Source of the DNA: Zoroaster sp. YZ-2022
Taxonomy: Eukaryota > Echinodermata > Asteroidea > Forcipulatida > Zoroasteridae
Assembly (NCBI GenBank): GCA_029582265.1
Contig: CM055837.1
Coordinates: forward strand, 15,722,369 to 15,786,368
Direction of reading: 5' to 3'
DNA length: 64,000 nt
The position numbers were made by a program, and so were the translations under genes. The first letter of the stretch is position 1. The number at the start of each line of letters is the position of its first letter. Below the pieces are notes generated by a model. It was given only the letters and a program-made list of their open reading frames with translations. It was not told the DNA's origin and searched no databases. Shown piece by piece: positions 41,640 through 52,677 of the stretch.

Positions 41640-43480
41640 GCCTGAAAACGGAAAGCCCCTTTGGGGACAGATGGACCCCATCGAAATGATAAATGCTAGC
41701 ATCCGACCACATAAACTGTGGGTGCTGCAGTACCCTAGCCCCCAAGCTTTTTACACTGCGCTTTCGCCCAACGATTGGCTGCTTTGCGTACGTTCTCGAT
41801 GGATTTTTGAGAAGTGGCACCAAAATAGAACATTCTCGGGAAAATGTCTGACCAAACTACAATAGCTTGCAGAAACCTTTGCCGGCAAATGCCCAAGGCC
41901 GAAGTGATGAGCTGTGTCAAAGTGAACAAGTCATGGGACACCAAATCATTCGTCCCTAAATGCAAAATGATCAAAGCGGGGCTAGGGGCATGAAACCCTG
42001 ATAGCAAACCATCAATTGAGCACCTCCTCGGCCATTCCAACGCACCAGATTGGGTAAATTCAAATCCTGGCTTGCCCTGCGCACAATGGAGTCACCTACC
42101 ACTCAGACAATATGAGCCCCTGCATAGGAAATAAAAACAACTTGATTGGACAATGAAACTAAAAGCCACTGCTACCACCCTGGGGAAAGGGGCGAATGTA
42201 CCATTGTGGATGGAGAATAGTAATGTAAAGACAGCCATGAGATAAATCCTGCAATATCTTGCAGAGAAACAGTTGACACAGCCGAAGCTTGATATGCTTT
42301 AAAACGGCAAAAGGCATGCCACCCCGACATGTAAACCCTGTGTGTATTCTTAGCGAATGCCAAACTTAACAACTGTCCCATTTCCGCTGCTGAAACACTT
42401 GGGGCAGCTGTGGTAAAGGGGGTCATGTCCGGCTGGGCCCTTGGAGCTAGGGCCCATAAGCGCCCCATCTGAAAACGAGAAAGTGCATCCAGTGACGGCG
42501 CTACGGGGGTTAAGTGTTATGGTTAAGTGTCTTGCTCAAGGACACAAGTGTCACGGCCGGGATTCAAACCCACATTCTGCTGAGCTAACACCAGAACTTG
42601 AGTCCAGTAAGCTAGACCACTCGGCCGCGACACTCCACATGCGCACCATGGCCAGAACGTGAACATTTAGAGCACTGGTGCATAATTATATTTGCAGCCA
42701 AAGAACTTGCAACCCACCGCATTATTGAAGGCATAGCACACCCTGCCACTAGAGCGCAAACCAACCACTTGAAGCTGCCATAATTAGCAACGGCCGACGC
42801 CACTACAGTCAACCAAAGCCGCCCATGACCAGCTGGGGTAAATTTCTTGCTGCAGCCGGAACTGCTCACTGTATGCCAACCTGCTCCCGGGAATTGCACA
42901 ACCGCCATGCGAATAACCTCCGCGTACTTCAATAATTCATTTGCACCCAAAGGAAATTTTACAATATAAATGGCTATAAATGTATGAAAGGTATCAAGCT
43001 TACTCTGGCGGCCTGTGGGGGATGCATTTGGCCGCAGAAACATCTTATCCCCCTCCACCACGAGAGCAACCTCAGAACCCGAAGACCTATGAGCTTTGGC
43101 AAGCACTGAAGGACTTTCAATAAACAAAATTTACATGTCAACGACAATGTAAGCACTACTCCAAATATTTTTTTTTCAATGACTGCGAAATGTGTCCCCC
43201 CAGCAGTAATCCTGAGTCAGTGCGTGGAATAGGAGCCGGCTGAGTTAAAGAAGCCAAACCAGCACTAGACAGTGACACCTGCGTTGAAAGATGCATGCTG
43301 GGAAAAACTTGAGGCCCAGTGACCATCCCCCCTGTAAGCGTAGGGAGTTGGTGACTAATGCTTGGCAGAACAGAAGTTGTGAGCGCTGACGTGAGCGCTA
43401 ACGCTAGGCTGACTTGAGCAAGCGGCTTGGTTAAAGCCAGAAAGCGCAGGGGTAGAATGTCGTGTCCGACCGCCACTTTT
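41640..43480 (-). mobile_element. Ngaro-like tyrosine-recombinase retroelement relic with SGNH hydrolase domain
   Basis: Minus-strand order: a Ser/Thr/Pro-rich stretch (43476-43156); a capsid-like segment (43127-42660) with KLDTFHTFIAIYIVKFPLG and a CSKCSRSGHGAHVEC zinc-knuckle-like end; the SAM-like N-terminal piece of a tyrosine recombinase (42468-42172), KNTHRVYMSGWHAFCRFKA. An SGNH hydrolase follows with VVGDSIVRRA near 42110-42080, RWNGRGG, LHLGTNDLV near 41955 and FDGVHLSPKG near 41680. This domain order is what I recall of Ngaro-type elements. The recombinase catalytic domain (R..HxxR..Y) is deleted, frames are broken, and a SINE fragment interrupts it at 42516-42636. Confidence 0.65.
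42516..42636 (-). mobile_element. SINE head fragment inside the retroelement relic
   Basis: On the minus strand it reads GTGTCGCGGCCGAGTGGTCT, AGCAGAATGTGGGTTTGAAT and CTTGTGTCCTTGAGCAAGAC, then stops at the core. It separates the capsid-like and recombinase-like parts of the relic. Confidence 0.8.
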
Positions 43481-43815
43481 TCTCATTCAATATAACCAAT
43501 AAAGTAATCTTACCTACCTAGTAAGGTGGAGAACATATGGATGATGATGGACATATACTTCAAATTATTCCAGGATATTTATTTCATGAAAAATCAGGCA
43601 TTTTTGGTATACGATGACTTCCTCAGTCATGTCAGTCTGATCTTGTAAACTCCCCAATTAGTGACCAACACAGTCATTGTACATGCGCAGTGGCAACTAG
43701 GCCTACAATATTTTCTGAAGGGGAGGATTTTTTTAGAAGGGAAATAAAGTCAGAAAACCATCATAAAAGTGGATTTTAAAGATAGTTTTCACTTTCTGTA
43801 CCACCAACAATCGAT
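43449..43815. mobile_element. CCGCCACTTTT-family element, right end lost
   Basis: The left end AGAATGTCGTGTCCGACCGC and interior GAAGGGGAGGATTTTTTTAG and AAAGTGGATTTTAAAGATAG match the reference copy at 11657, mostly in inverse order of its right half. The expected right terminus is missing near 43815. Confidence 0.65.
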
Positions 43816-44123
43816 TTCACACACGCGTCTGGAATGTACGTGAAGTTCGAGCGCTGGGTCGCAGACGGCAACGCGTGTTCAAAATAAACAATTTTGCCCT
43901 GTCAAAAACATGGCGCATATTACCGTGAAAGGGTTTATTAACGTTATAGCCACTAGACAGGCCTAAGTTAGTATAACAAGGAACACCTTGACAAAAAGAG
44001 CTAATATTACAAGAAACAAAACCAGCCCCAGTGGGATTACCACAATCATTAAAGTCCAAAAGTCCAGCGGCAATAGCCAAAGTCTGCAAGGCCAAGGGCA
44101 AGGGTATCCTCAATTTACCCTAA

Positions 44124-45719
44124 ATGACGCACCTAAGGTTATATAATCAACTGGACGGTAACTTACAAATGAAATTAGCAGTTTGGTGTTTCAGTTTGTT
44201 TCAGTGAATGTCATGATCAAGCCTATCATCCCATGCGCGATAATTATGCGTAGCCTTAGCGTGCGCGCATTGCAAAGTGCAGCGTGTTGAAACAGACGCA
44301 ATGCCGCATGATGAGAATGTTTTTGATATTGTTTTGTTATGGAAAATAAAGATAAATAATTCATTCTTCGGTTGGGGTCTGACTGAGGAGACACACACAC
44401 ACATATCTATGCTGTAATGCTTTTATGAATCAATAAATGTTGAATCTATTTGATATTTATAATCAACTGGAAGTCTCTTGAAGTAATACTTCTTGTGAAT
44501 GTTTGTAACCTCTACGGACGGCATCACGAATCCAGTTAACACGAATTCTTTTACTTGCAACTTCACGACAAAGTGAAGCAAGTTAACACAAATTCTTTTA
44601 CTTGCAACTTCACAACAAAGTGAAGCAAGTTAACATTATTTGTACGTCTCCGAAAGCTCACCTTTTAGTAACCCCGACTAAGGATCACAACACAACAGAA
44701 GGATTCTATTGTAAAATGCTGAATTTCAATGCATGATCATATGCGTGGACGTCTTGAGCGCCGTTTTTTGAGATGCACAGAATTGTGGTAATCAAAAAAT
44801 TGATGTCGGTATAATGACTCAACCCCAAACTGTTAAAGTTAATGGGGGCACAGAAAATGTACCCATGAAGAAAAACAGTTGAATCATGTTTCATCTTATT
44901 CCAGATGGTTGTAAAATTGTTTTTAATCTTGAAAATAAAAATATTGTTTTCGATTTAAAAAAAAAAAGGTATAATTAATTTGGAGCTCTCAAAACTTTTA
45001 ATCAATATTCTTGAAAGACCAATAAAATGGAAGGCGGTTAATTTTTTTTGCAAAAACGTACTTTAAAACTTTGAAATGTGTAAAAATGCTGTTAACATTT
45101 TGTCAAATAAAAGATTTCTTTTCATAACCATGATATTAATGTTTCATTTTCTCAATAATTTTCCACTACCGTCGAAATAAACACCAACGAATAAGCCTTA
45201 TCGCTAATACTGCTGAAGCAACTGCCGCAAAGCATACACTACAGTGATACAAAAAGAGGCATCTGTTTGGTGCAGCTTTTGTGACGTCAATAATATTTTG
45301 TTTGCAGCTGCTATTTTAGCGATAAGGCTTATTTAAGTAGTCTTCGTTCGCTTCTTCTATAAGGAATGTGTCCATTTTGAGGATCAGTATTTCTTTAAAA
45401 AATCATTGCAAATGCAAAGCATTCATATATTTTGGTTTCCACAGACAACACCTTGTTGACGGCATAGAACAAAAAAAATTGAGATCATGTAAATCTCTTA
45501 CTATTTTATTTGTATCTAGTAGTAAAGAAAAATCAGTGGTTAAACAACTTTTTCCACTTTTACAAGCACTAACTTTCCAGTAAATCATACAATTTCACTA
45601 TAATTTTTATTTCTGTAACTAGCACTAGGCCTACTTAGATAAGTTTATGCAACCAGTAATACGCCATAGTTTTGTAAGTTTTCCGAGAAATGCTAAGCCA
45701 AATGTAGGTGCGTCATTTC
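44124..45719. mobile_element. Possible element with AAATGACGCACCTA termini
   Basis: AAATGACGCACCTA at 44124 is mirrored by TAGGTGCGTCATTT ending at 45719. The interval separates the two parts of the Ngaro-like relic, as an insertion would. An inner inverted pair (AATAAGCCTTATCGCTAA near 45190 and TTAGCGATAAGGCTTATT near 45320) suggests a second element inside. No target duplication was verified. Confidence 0.45.
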
Positions 45720-45763
45720 ACGAGTGCGGCGAAATGGACGAGACACTAGCTAGACTGACCTGA

Positions 45764-46039
45764 CTGGACGGCTGGCAGTAATGACAGGAATGGTGGACGT
45801 GGTCATGCCATCATCAGATCCGGATAACACGGGTGCAGACACTGTCACCGAGCTTGGGGTTGAAACCTCCGCCGCCGACGATGAGCCCACCGCTGATGAT
45901 AAGCCTGGCGTCTGGGAAGGGGGAGCCGCCGTGCGACTACGCTTAGCCTTAATCGGTAGGGGAGCTCTCGTGCCTCACCCGTCACCGGAGTCGCCCGCAA
46001 CCGGGCTGGAGGGCGAACCTGACGCTTCGGTCGTGGCAT
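45764..46039 (-). pseudogene. N-terminal Pro/Ser/Thr-rich segment of the Ngaro-like polyprotein
   Basis: It starts ATG at 46039 with MPRPKRQVRPPARLR, then after a frameshift reads AKRSRTAAPPSQTPGL and a long Ser/Ala/Val-rich run to about 45764, where CAG/GTCAGT could be a donor. The basic start followed by low-complexity Ser-rich sequence fits the gag-like N-terminus of this element type. The plus-strand frame at 45781-46050 is its shadow. Confidence 0.5.
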
Positions 46040-46080
46040 CGTTGAAATGACTGACTCAATAGACTAGCTGTCAAGGGCTT

Positions 46081-46409
46081 TAGAGGACCAGATTTATACA
46101 TTTTTTCCATGTTGAGTCACACAAATTGCAAAAGTTTGTTTTATTGTCGATTCTTGTTTATTATGTAGTTATTTATGACATATCCAAAATGGGACAAGAG
46201 TTTCAACCCGGAAGTGAGCTAATTTGCATATTTAAATTAGGTGGTAATTTTCAAATTTTGAGGTCAATTATCTCTAAAACTATTCATTTTCAGGACAAAA
46301 AGTGTATTAGAAGTGAATAGAAACCTGACCTTGTGAATCTAAAAACATGTATATACTCAAATGACCCTCACAGCTAGGTCAAAGGTCAAGGTGTCAAAAA
46401 TGCATAAAA
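46081..46409. repeat. Left terminal inverted repeat of the 3.8-kb element
   Basis: It begins TAGAGGACCAGATTTATAC and runs through CACACAAATTGCAAAAGTTT, GACATATCCAAAATGGGACA and ATTAGAAGTGAATAGAAACC to CTAGGTCAAAGGTCAAGGTG. The AGGTCAAAGGTCA word is a perfect direct-repeat-1 nuclear receptor motif and is conserved in the other terminus. Confidence 0.85.
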
Positions 46410-46458
46410 AGACAAAAAAGCGCGGTTTAGTATCTGCACGTGTAAACAGCATGTCTCA

Positions 46459-49385
46459 ATGGAGTTTATCAGAAGTTCGCCGCTTTTGACGCTCTACGGA
46501 ACGTCGAGCATGCAAGAACACCCTTCAAGTCTGCCAATACTACAATTTCGAAAGTTGAGGACATGTGGTGACAATCTGATCTATAAACACATTAAGGAGA
46601 TAGAGGCTGATGACGAAAGCAGACACCTAGATCTCCTTTGGAAGATTTCCTTTCCTCTCAGGGTGAGATAAGTATGGTCAGGGTTCATGCAAGTGACAGC
46701 ACGCGGACAACACAATGGGAAAGCATCATTCCACTTCCTCCCTATGATAGATCTGGATCCCACCAACATGAATTGCATTTATTCAACCCTAATGTTTGTG
46801 AATCAGCAGTGTCTAAAGTACACAGTCCAGCCAATAGTGACATTCGACCAGCCCCTCTGGATGAAGGCCAAGCTGATAGTCAAGAAGTAGACCTCAGCAA
46901 CATCATCCTCATACTAGGTGCATTCCATACAACAATGTCTTTCCTCGGAAGCATCGGGCACTTCATGAGGTCAAGTGGTCTATCAACCCTGCTTGAGCTC
47001 GTCTATGCTGGTAACACTGTCACCCATATGCTCAGTGGAAAGGCATATGCAAGAGCAGTCAGAGGTCACTTTTTGGTGGACGGTGCTCTAAACGCAATCC
47101 TTGTGAAGAAGATGACCGCACAAGAAGAACACCAACAGGTAGTTGACAATGCTCTACAGAAGTTTGATGAGGTTTTTGGTAATGACTCACATGTATCTGT
47201 AACACTTGATCATGACGCAGACATCCAAGCACTTGCTGATCTTTTCCAGAAAGCAAAACTTGAGGTATCAGTTACACCAACAGGAAAGCTTTGGCTGCAG
47301 TATATGACCACGCTTGATATACTGAGATCTGCCCTGAAGGCTCAACGCACTAGCAACTTCATGCTATACCTGTAGTCCCTGAAAGAAATGCTTCCTTACT
47401 TTGCAGCAAGTGGGCACAACTGTTACACCAAGTCGGTGCATTTGTTCCTGCAGAGCATGCTGAATCTAGAGGAAAGTCACCCTCATGTTTTCCAGGAGTT
47501 TATGAATGGGAACATGTTTGTCAGACGAAGTGATCAATTCTGGGGTGCCTTAGCAACTGATCTAATCATTGAGCAGGTTTTGATGAGGTCCCTAAAGAGC
47601 AAGGGTGGAATCACACATGGACGGGGGATGGATGAGGCATATAGCGGACAAGGTGGCTGCTGACGATGCCTGATTATGCTCAGATAGAAACAGAGATGGA
47701 GAAGCTGAGTAGCTACAACAATGCAACAAGCCAAATCAGTGTCAGTACAATGAAGCGAGATATGGCAGATACAGCAATCATTCTTGAGTACCTAGAAAGC
47801 AATAACCCATTTGAAAAGAGTGACTATCTCTATGACATATCATCAGGCATCACATCAAGTGTGTCCAACGTCAACATGGCTGAACATATAGGCAAGTCTA
47901 TCATTACCAGCATGGAAGGTGAACAAGGTTACAAAGTATGTCTTCAGGAAAAAGAATCAAGTGAAAGTAATGGGAGCAAAGGTGATTTCTGATGGAGGAG
48001 GTAGTAGCTGTCGATCCCCAGCTGCTTTTCCAGCGACTTATAGTTGCCAACAACAGTGATATTGACCTGAATGAAGTTTTCAAATATGAGCTGTCTGTGT
48101 ATCCACCATCACTTTTCTCAAAAGAAGGCCTGCTGAACTCTGCCACGAAACCCAAACTTGCAGATGCCATTGCCAAACGCTGTGAAGGTAACCCAGAGAC
48201 CCCAGTTCCTGAAGCAGAGTGCAATGTTCTAGATGGTGGTTCCTTCTTCAACGTTTGCCATGGACACAGGGACAAACATACCGTCAGATAATCAGTACAT
48301 ACATCAGAATGGTGAAACTATATGCCAACCCTATCGTAGTTTTTGATGGCACCTGCAAGAAACCACCAAGACAGTAACTCATCAGCACGGCGAGGTCAAT
48401 CTTCAGCCAAAGTCAGAATAGACCTTGATCTGCCGCTCAAAATGGACAAAAAGGTGTTCCTACAGAACAAATCGAACAAGCAGGCGTTTATTAATTTGCT
48501 ATCTGATGAGATGCGGAACAGAACATCACCACGTTCCGTGCAGAAGATGATGCTGATCTACTTATTGTCCAGGTAGCTGTCAATATGGCCAGTACAAGAC
48601 AACGTTCGTTATTGCAGAGGATACAGACGTCCTTGTTCTTCTCTGCCACCATCATAAGCCAGGTACTTCTTTGTTCATGAAGTCGGAAAAAAGCGCAATC
48701 AAGAGACCACTGTGGAACATCCAGGCAACATGTGCAACTTTGGGAAACCGCTTATGCACGTATCTGCCATCTCTTCATGCACTATGTGGATGCGATACCA
48801 CGTCTGCACTGCATGGGATCGGCAAAGGCAGTGTGTTAGATCTGAAGAAATCCGTTGAGCTGATGCAAATTGGCGAATGTTTCATGTCAAGTTCAGCTAG
48901 CCACGACGAAATCAGAGATGCAGGGGCCAAGGCATTGACATGTGTGTATGGTGGATGCAACACAACGTTAAATAGTCTGAGGAAAAGTTGTTTGGTGATA
49001 AGGTAGCAAGAGCCTCAAGAGTGTCGCCATCAAACGACTACCCCCAACAGATGATGCTGCAAAGTACCACTCATACAGGGTATACTTGCAGACCCAAGTG
49101 TGGACTGGCAATGTAGCGCTTGCAACCTGATGACTGGGGATGGAAACCCAGTGTGAACGTTTGCTACCCAAGAAAATGGACAACAATCCAGCCCCAGACG
49201 CAATATTGAAAATAATACGCTGTAAATGTATGGAGTATTGTGACACCATGATATGTTCCTGCAAGAAAAATGGGTTGTTTTGCACCGACTGGTGTGGAAA
49301 TGTCAAGAAGGACTTTGCACTAACATTCCATTGGACGAACTTGGTTATTAATGCACAATGTTTATCCAAAAAGGTAAAATTATGA
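46459..49385 (+). pseudogene. Decayed PIN/FEN1-like nuclease-family protein with C-terminal Cys-rich region
   Basis: Segments in three frames form one protein: 46638-47375, in-frame TAG, 47388-47663, then about 47666-47992, 47992-48291, 48300-48560, 48580-49010 and 49140-49385. Visible blocks include LSSQGEISMVRVHASD, LGAFHTTMSFLGSIGHFMR, MLSGKAYARAVRGH and LPYFAASGHNCYTKSV. After these come VVFDGT, AEDDADLLIVQVAV, EDTDVLVLLCHHHKPG and LHALCGCDTTSALHGIGKGS, then APDAILKIIRCKCMEYCD..CSCKKNGLFC. The acidic ADADLL and EDTDVL motifs followed by GCDTTS..GIGK resemble the active-site and helix-turn-helix signatures of FEN1/XPG PIN nucleases. The same block order occurs in a large uncharacterised animal family I recognise but cannot name. 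N-terminal blocks are missing and several frameshifts are present, so this copy is dead. Confidence 0.68.
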
Positions 49386-49561
49386 AAGAATATTTGTGCT
49401 ATGTTTATGTAGATGGCGTGCGACGTTTTTGATTATATTGAATGCCGTCGATATAGTTCATTCGGGACAGGATGGAATCATTCAAACCATAGTATACAAT
49501 AATTGTTAATTAAACTATGATGATATGCCATGTAATAATGCATATCAATGGAGAAAACACA

Positions 49562-49889
49562 TTTTACGTATTTTTGGCACCTTGACCTTTGACCTAGCTG
49601 TTTAGAGAGGTCATTTTGAGTATATAAATATGTTTTTTTAGATTCACAAGGTCAGGTTTCTATTCACTTCTAATACACTTTTTGTCCTGAAAATGAATAG
49701 TTTTAGAGATAATTGACCTCGAAATTTGAAAATTACCGCCTAATTTGAATATGCAAATTAGGTCACTTCTGGGTCAAAACTCTTGTCCCATTTTGGATAT
49801 GTCATAAATAACTACCTAATAAACAAGAATCAACAATAAAACAAACTTTTGCAATTTGTGTGACTGATAAGTTTAAATCTGGTCCTCTA
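49562..49889. repeat. Right terminal inverted repeat of the 3.8-kb element
   Basis: It is the inverse of 46081-46409, ending AAATCTGGTCCTCTA. Differences from the left arm are scattered single bases and a few short indels, for example CTCTCTAAACAGCTAGG against CTCACAGCTAGG. This indicates the two ends have aged independently since insertion. Confidence 0.85.
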
Positions 49890-50689
49890 CTTGTACTTGT
49901 AGTCGGGAGACCGGACTCGAAGGTCGCCTCGTAAATTGTAAAGTTAACGTTATTCCCTCGCGACAAACAAATTCAGCCCAGTTAAAAGTTGTGCAACCGC
50001 AAACAAAACGAAGAGATGTGAAGGCCGATGCACTGCTGCAGTGATTAAACAATCCATAAAAAGACGACAGAAGATCTACATCGAAGATGAACTAGGCCTA
50101 CTGTCACAAAAACTCTTCTAATGAAGAGAATCCAAAAATTCGTGTCACCAGACGAGCTGTCTCACGAGTCGTGCACACTGCCACCAGTCGATCTGCCCAC
50201 GAAGAAATTTATACAAGTCAATATGTCAATAGGCCTAGTTCTTGAAAATAACTAACTTATTATTTGTTACAACCAACCGAAATTAACTGGTCCGTTGTAA
50301 AAGTTCCTGTCGCCAGACTAGTTGAATCGTGCACAGATAGAACTGTATCCACCACCGAAGAAAATCAAATTTGTTCTTGAAAAAACATAAACCGCTAACC
50401 CCAAAACTCCATGGACTTGTTAATAAACAAGGAGCTGTGACAAGAATGCATAATGCCCCAAACCTACGTACCCGGATTACAATTAATTGAATTAAACCAA
50501 AGATACTACATATAAAAATTAAAGGTAAACCGCACTGTACTGCATCATATCATATCACTAGCTAGCTGGCGCTGGTGGTTGCGCGCTTCACGTACACAGT
50601 ATAGTACCACCGGCACCGCACCACACGTACACCCGGACCGTCGACCGGACCCAAACCAAGCGCGCGCTAAGCGCCGACTTTTACAGCGC

Positions 50690-50830
50690 GCAACCTGATT
50701 GGCTAAAACCTCCACCAAAGTTTGCCACCAAACAAACTATTGGTCGAGGCATAAAAGCGGGAAACTTTCCGCTTACGCCCCTGATTGGCTGTGCCATGAT
50801 CCACCCTGGGCATATAAAAGGCTTGACGTG
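50690..50830 (+). promoter_or_regulatory. Promoter-like cluster: inverted CCAAT boxes and TATA
   Basis: CTGATTGGCT occurs twice (about 50696 and 50782) and GCATATAAAAGGC at about 50811, an arrangement typical of an RNA polymerase II promoter reading rightwards. GC-rich sequence with GCGCGC words lies just upstream. No coding exon was found within reach downstream, so the transcript it would drive is unknown; it may belong to a retroelement. Confidence 0.35.
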
Positions 50831-51299
50831 GAAAATAGCCCATAAACCTGCTAACGAGTGCACAACAATATGCATGCCCATTGAGAAAACCCGATCCATG
50901 TTGTAAGTTATTTGGCAAATGCCCGCCAAATAATGAATTTGAATGACCAATAATACGTGCCACGAAAAGCTCCTGCGAATTTGAATGCTGTTCGAGTGGA
51001 TTGTTAAATTGGTTAGTTTGTTTAAATCGCATGATGCAAGAGTATATTGCCTACTCATAAAACGAAATTGAATGATGATTTTGAGCAGAATTCAATTTCG
51101 CGCGAGTGAGAATGACGCGGTGTTTAAATTGGCTGCTTATTTGCCAAAATTGACCGGGAAAACTATATATAACTTTGCTTTTGCAGGGGCATGTATTTAA
51201 CAAGTAATAACTATTTTGGAAATAAACGGAAAACAGGAATTTTTGTTTATAATTGTTTGAAATATGTGGACCAAATAAATCGTACATGTACCACTATGA

Positions 51300-51600
51300 A
51301 TAACTTTACCCTGAAAGTGCCCTGAAAATCTGTTTTACCGTGAAATAAATATAGTTCACAGCAATTTCATGACGATACAACACCGTGAAATAGGCCTACT
51401 CTTGGAATTTTTTCGCAGTGAAAACGCTGTGAAAAGGACATGAACTTCTTGTGGCAGTTTTGGGCCGGGCAGCTCATTAATTCTCAACATCGCCGTGAAT
51501 TTGCCCTGAAATCACTGTGAACATTATTGCTCATATCTGAGAGGAAGAGACACCATGAAATTGCTGTGAAATCATGGTGAACTATTATATATGGAAGCTT
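51300..51600. repeat. Degenerate GTGAAAT / CCTGAAA word cluster
   Basis: A dozen or so near-copies of CCGTGAAAT or CCCTGAAA lie at irregular spacing in 300 bases. It is not a strict tandem array. It may be an old, scrambled minisatellite or clustered protein-binding sites. Confidence 0.35.
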
Positions 51601-52511
51601 TCCTGTCGTGGATTAAATCACATCTCTATCCATCACTCTGTAAACAACTTGAATTGGCGGGAAACGGGGCAAGGTCGTGCTATTAATACCACTGTATGTA
51701 TTTTTCTTGCCAGTCAGTCACTCAACACACTGGTTTCATATAATATGAAATGTAATGTAACCATAATAAAACGAAAGGGGCAGCAATCTTGTTTTCTCCA
51801 ATACAAGCCCACATTACCAAACCGAGGCTGAATGGGGAAATAGTCTGGTCCAAGCTTTTCATGCACTGATCGCTATGATCTTACTTGCGTCTATAGGGAA
51901 CCTGGCATAGATGGTCGCAATGTGATGGCCGCAAGTCTGTAACATAACAATAAAAGCTGTTATTTTTTATTAGCTTTTTTTTTTCAGGTTGCCAAATTTA
52001 CAAACTTATAATTCTCAGTGATTGGGGATGCTTAAACCCTCTGTTCACGTCAACTTCGTCTCTGATCATGACAGCTTAATAATCAATGGGTTATTACAAT
52101 AAATAGGTTTGCAGGTAAACCATCTGAATTAGGCCTAATTGCTTCTAGGAAGAAGAGTGATTCTTGTTCTGAGAAGAACCGGTCGTGAAGAATAATCCGT
52201 CGACGTTTCGTGCAGTATACTCTGTCCGTCAAGACCTGCGACGTGACTTGACTTGGGGGGGAAATGACTTGTGACTTGACATGTTTTTGGACCAAAATGA
52301 CTTACGTGACTCGACTTGACTTGGTCAAAATGACTTGTCAACATGGGAATTATTGTATCGTTTTGTATTGGGTGTATAGTGGGTGTATATAATATGCTTT
52401 AATACGGTGGACACGAGACAGGATATCACGCACATAATCATCAACCAGGAAGTTACGTGTAACCAAAAATAATATTGGGCTTTGGTTGAGTTTGATATCC
52501 GGAAGTCTTTT

Positions 52512-52545
52512 TTATATAAAGGTATCAGTTCAAGCGTACCGTTGT
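52512..52545 (+). promoter_or_regulatory. Candidate TATA promoter of the Ig receptor gene
   Basis: TTATATAAAGG at 52511-52522 is followed about 25-30 bases later by TCAGTTC/CAAGCG-like initiator sequence. The ATG is at 52678, giving a 5' leader of about 130 bases. A second TATAAAATAG lies at about 52600, closer to the start codon. Confidence 0.45.
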
Positions 52546-52677
52546 TTTTCTGTACCAGATCCGTCACAGCTACATCCCAATGAGGACTGCACTAACATTT
52601 TATAAAATAGCTGCATGGAAGTTGTTCGAAAGGAGGTATTAGGTCTATCTGTATAAAATAATAAGAGAAGTTGCATA

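Larger units (their letters stand above)
46081..49889 (+). mobile_element. DNA-transposon-like element with 329-bp inverted termini and a PIN/FEN1-like gene
   Basis: Long inverted repeats (46081-46409 and about 49562-49889), similar along their whole length at roughly nine bases in ten by eye, enclose one degenerate plus-strand gene. The outermost bases are TAGAGGACCAGATTTA. CTT occurs directly outside both ends, a possible 3-bp duplication too short to be convincing alone. No reverse transcriptase, recombinase or known transposase motif is present. The single coding unit is the protein family described under 46459-49385. Confidence 0.7.
49890..52511. other. Intergenic stretch upstream of the Ig receptor gene
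   Basis: No gene is recognised. It contains a promoter-like segment (50690-50830), a GTGAAAT-rich stretch (51300-51600), an AATAAAA near 51950, and a short fold-back fragment near 52165-52215 (GTTCTGAGAAGAACCGG, GTCGACGTTTCGTGCAGTAT). The minus-strand frames at 50681-51058 have no family motif. Confidence 0.45.

Noticed and set aside
45781..46050. Plus-strand 89-codon Pro/Ala-rich frame
   Set aside because: It is the complementary shadow of the minus-strand Ser-rich start of the Ngaro-like polyprotein.
50681..51287. Several minus-strand frames of 78-125 codons
   Set aside because: They overlap in different frames, have no family motif and lie over a promoter-like, repetitive segment.
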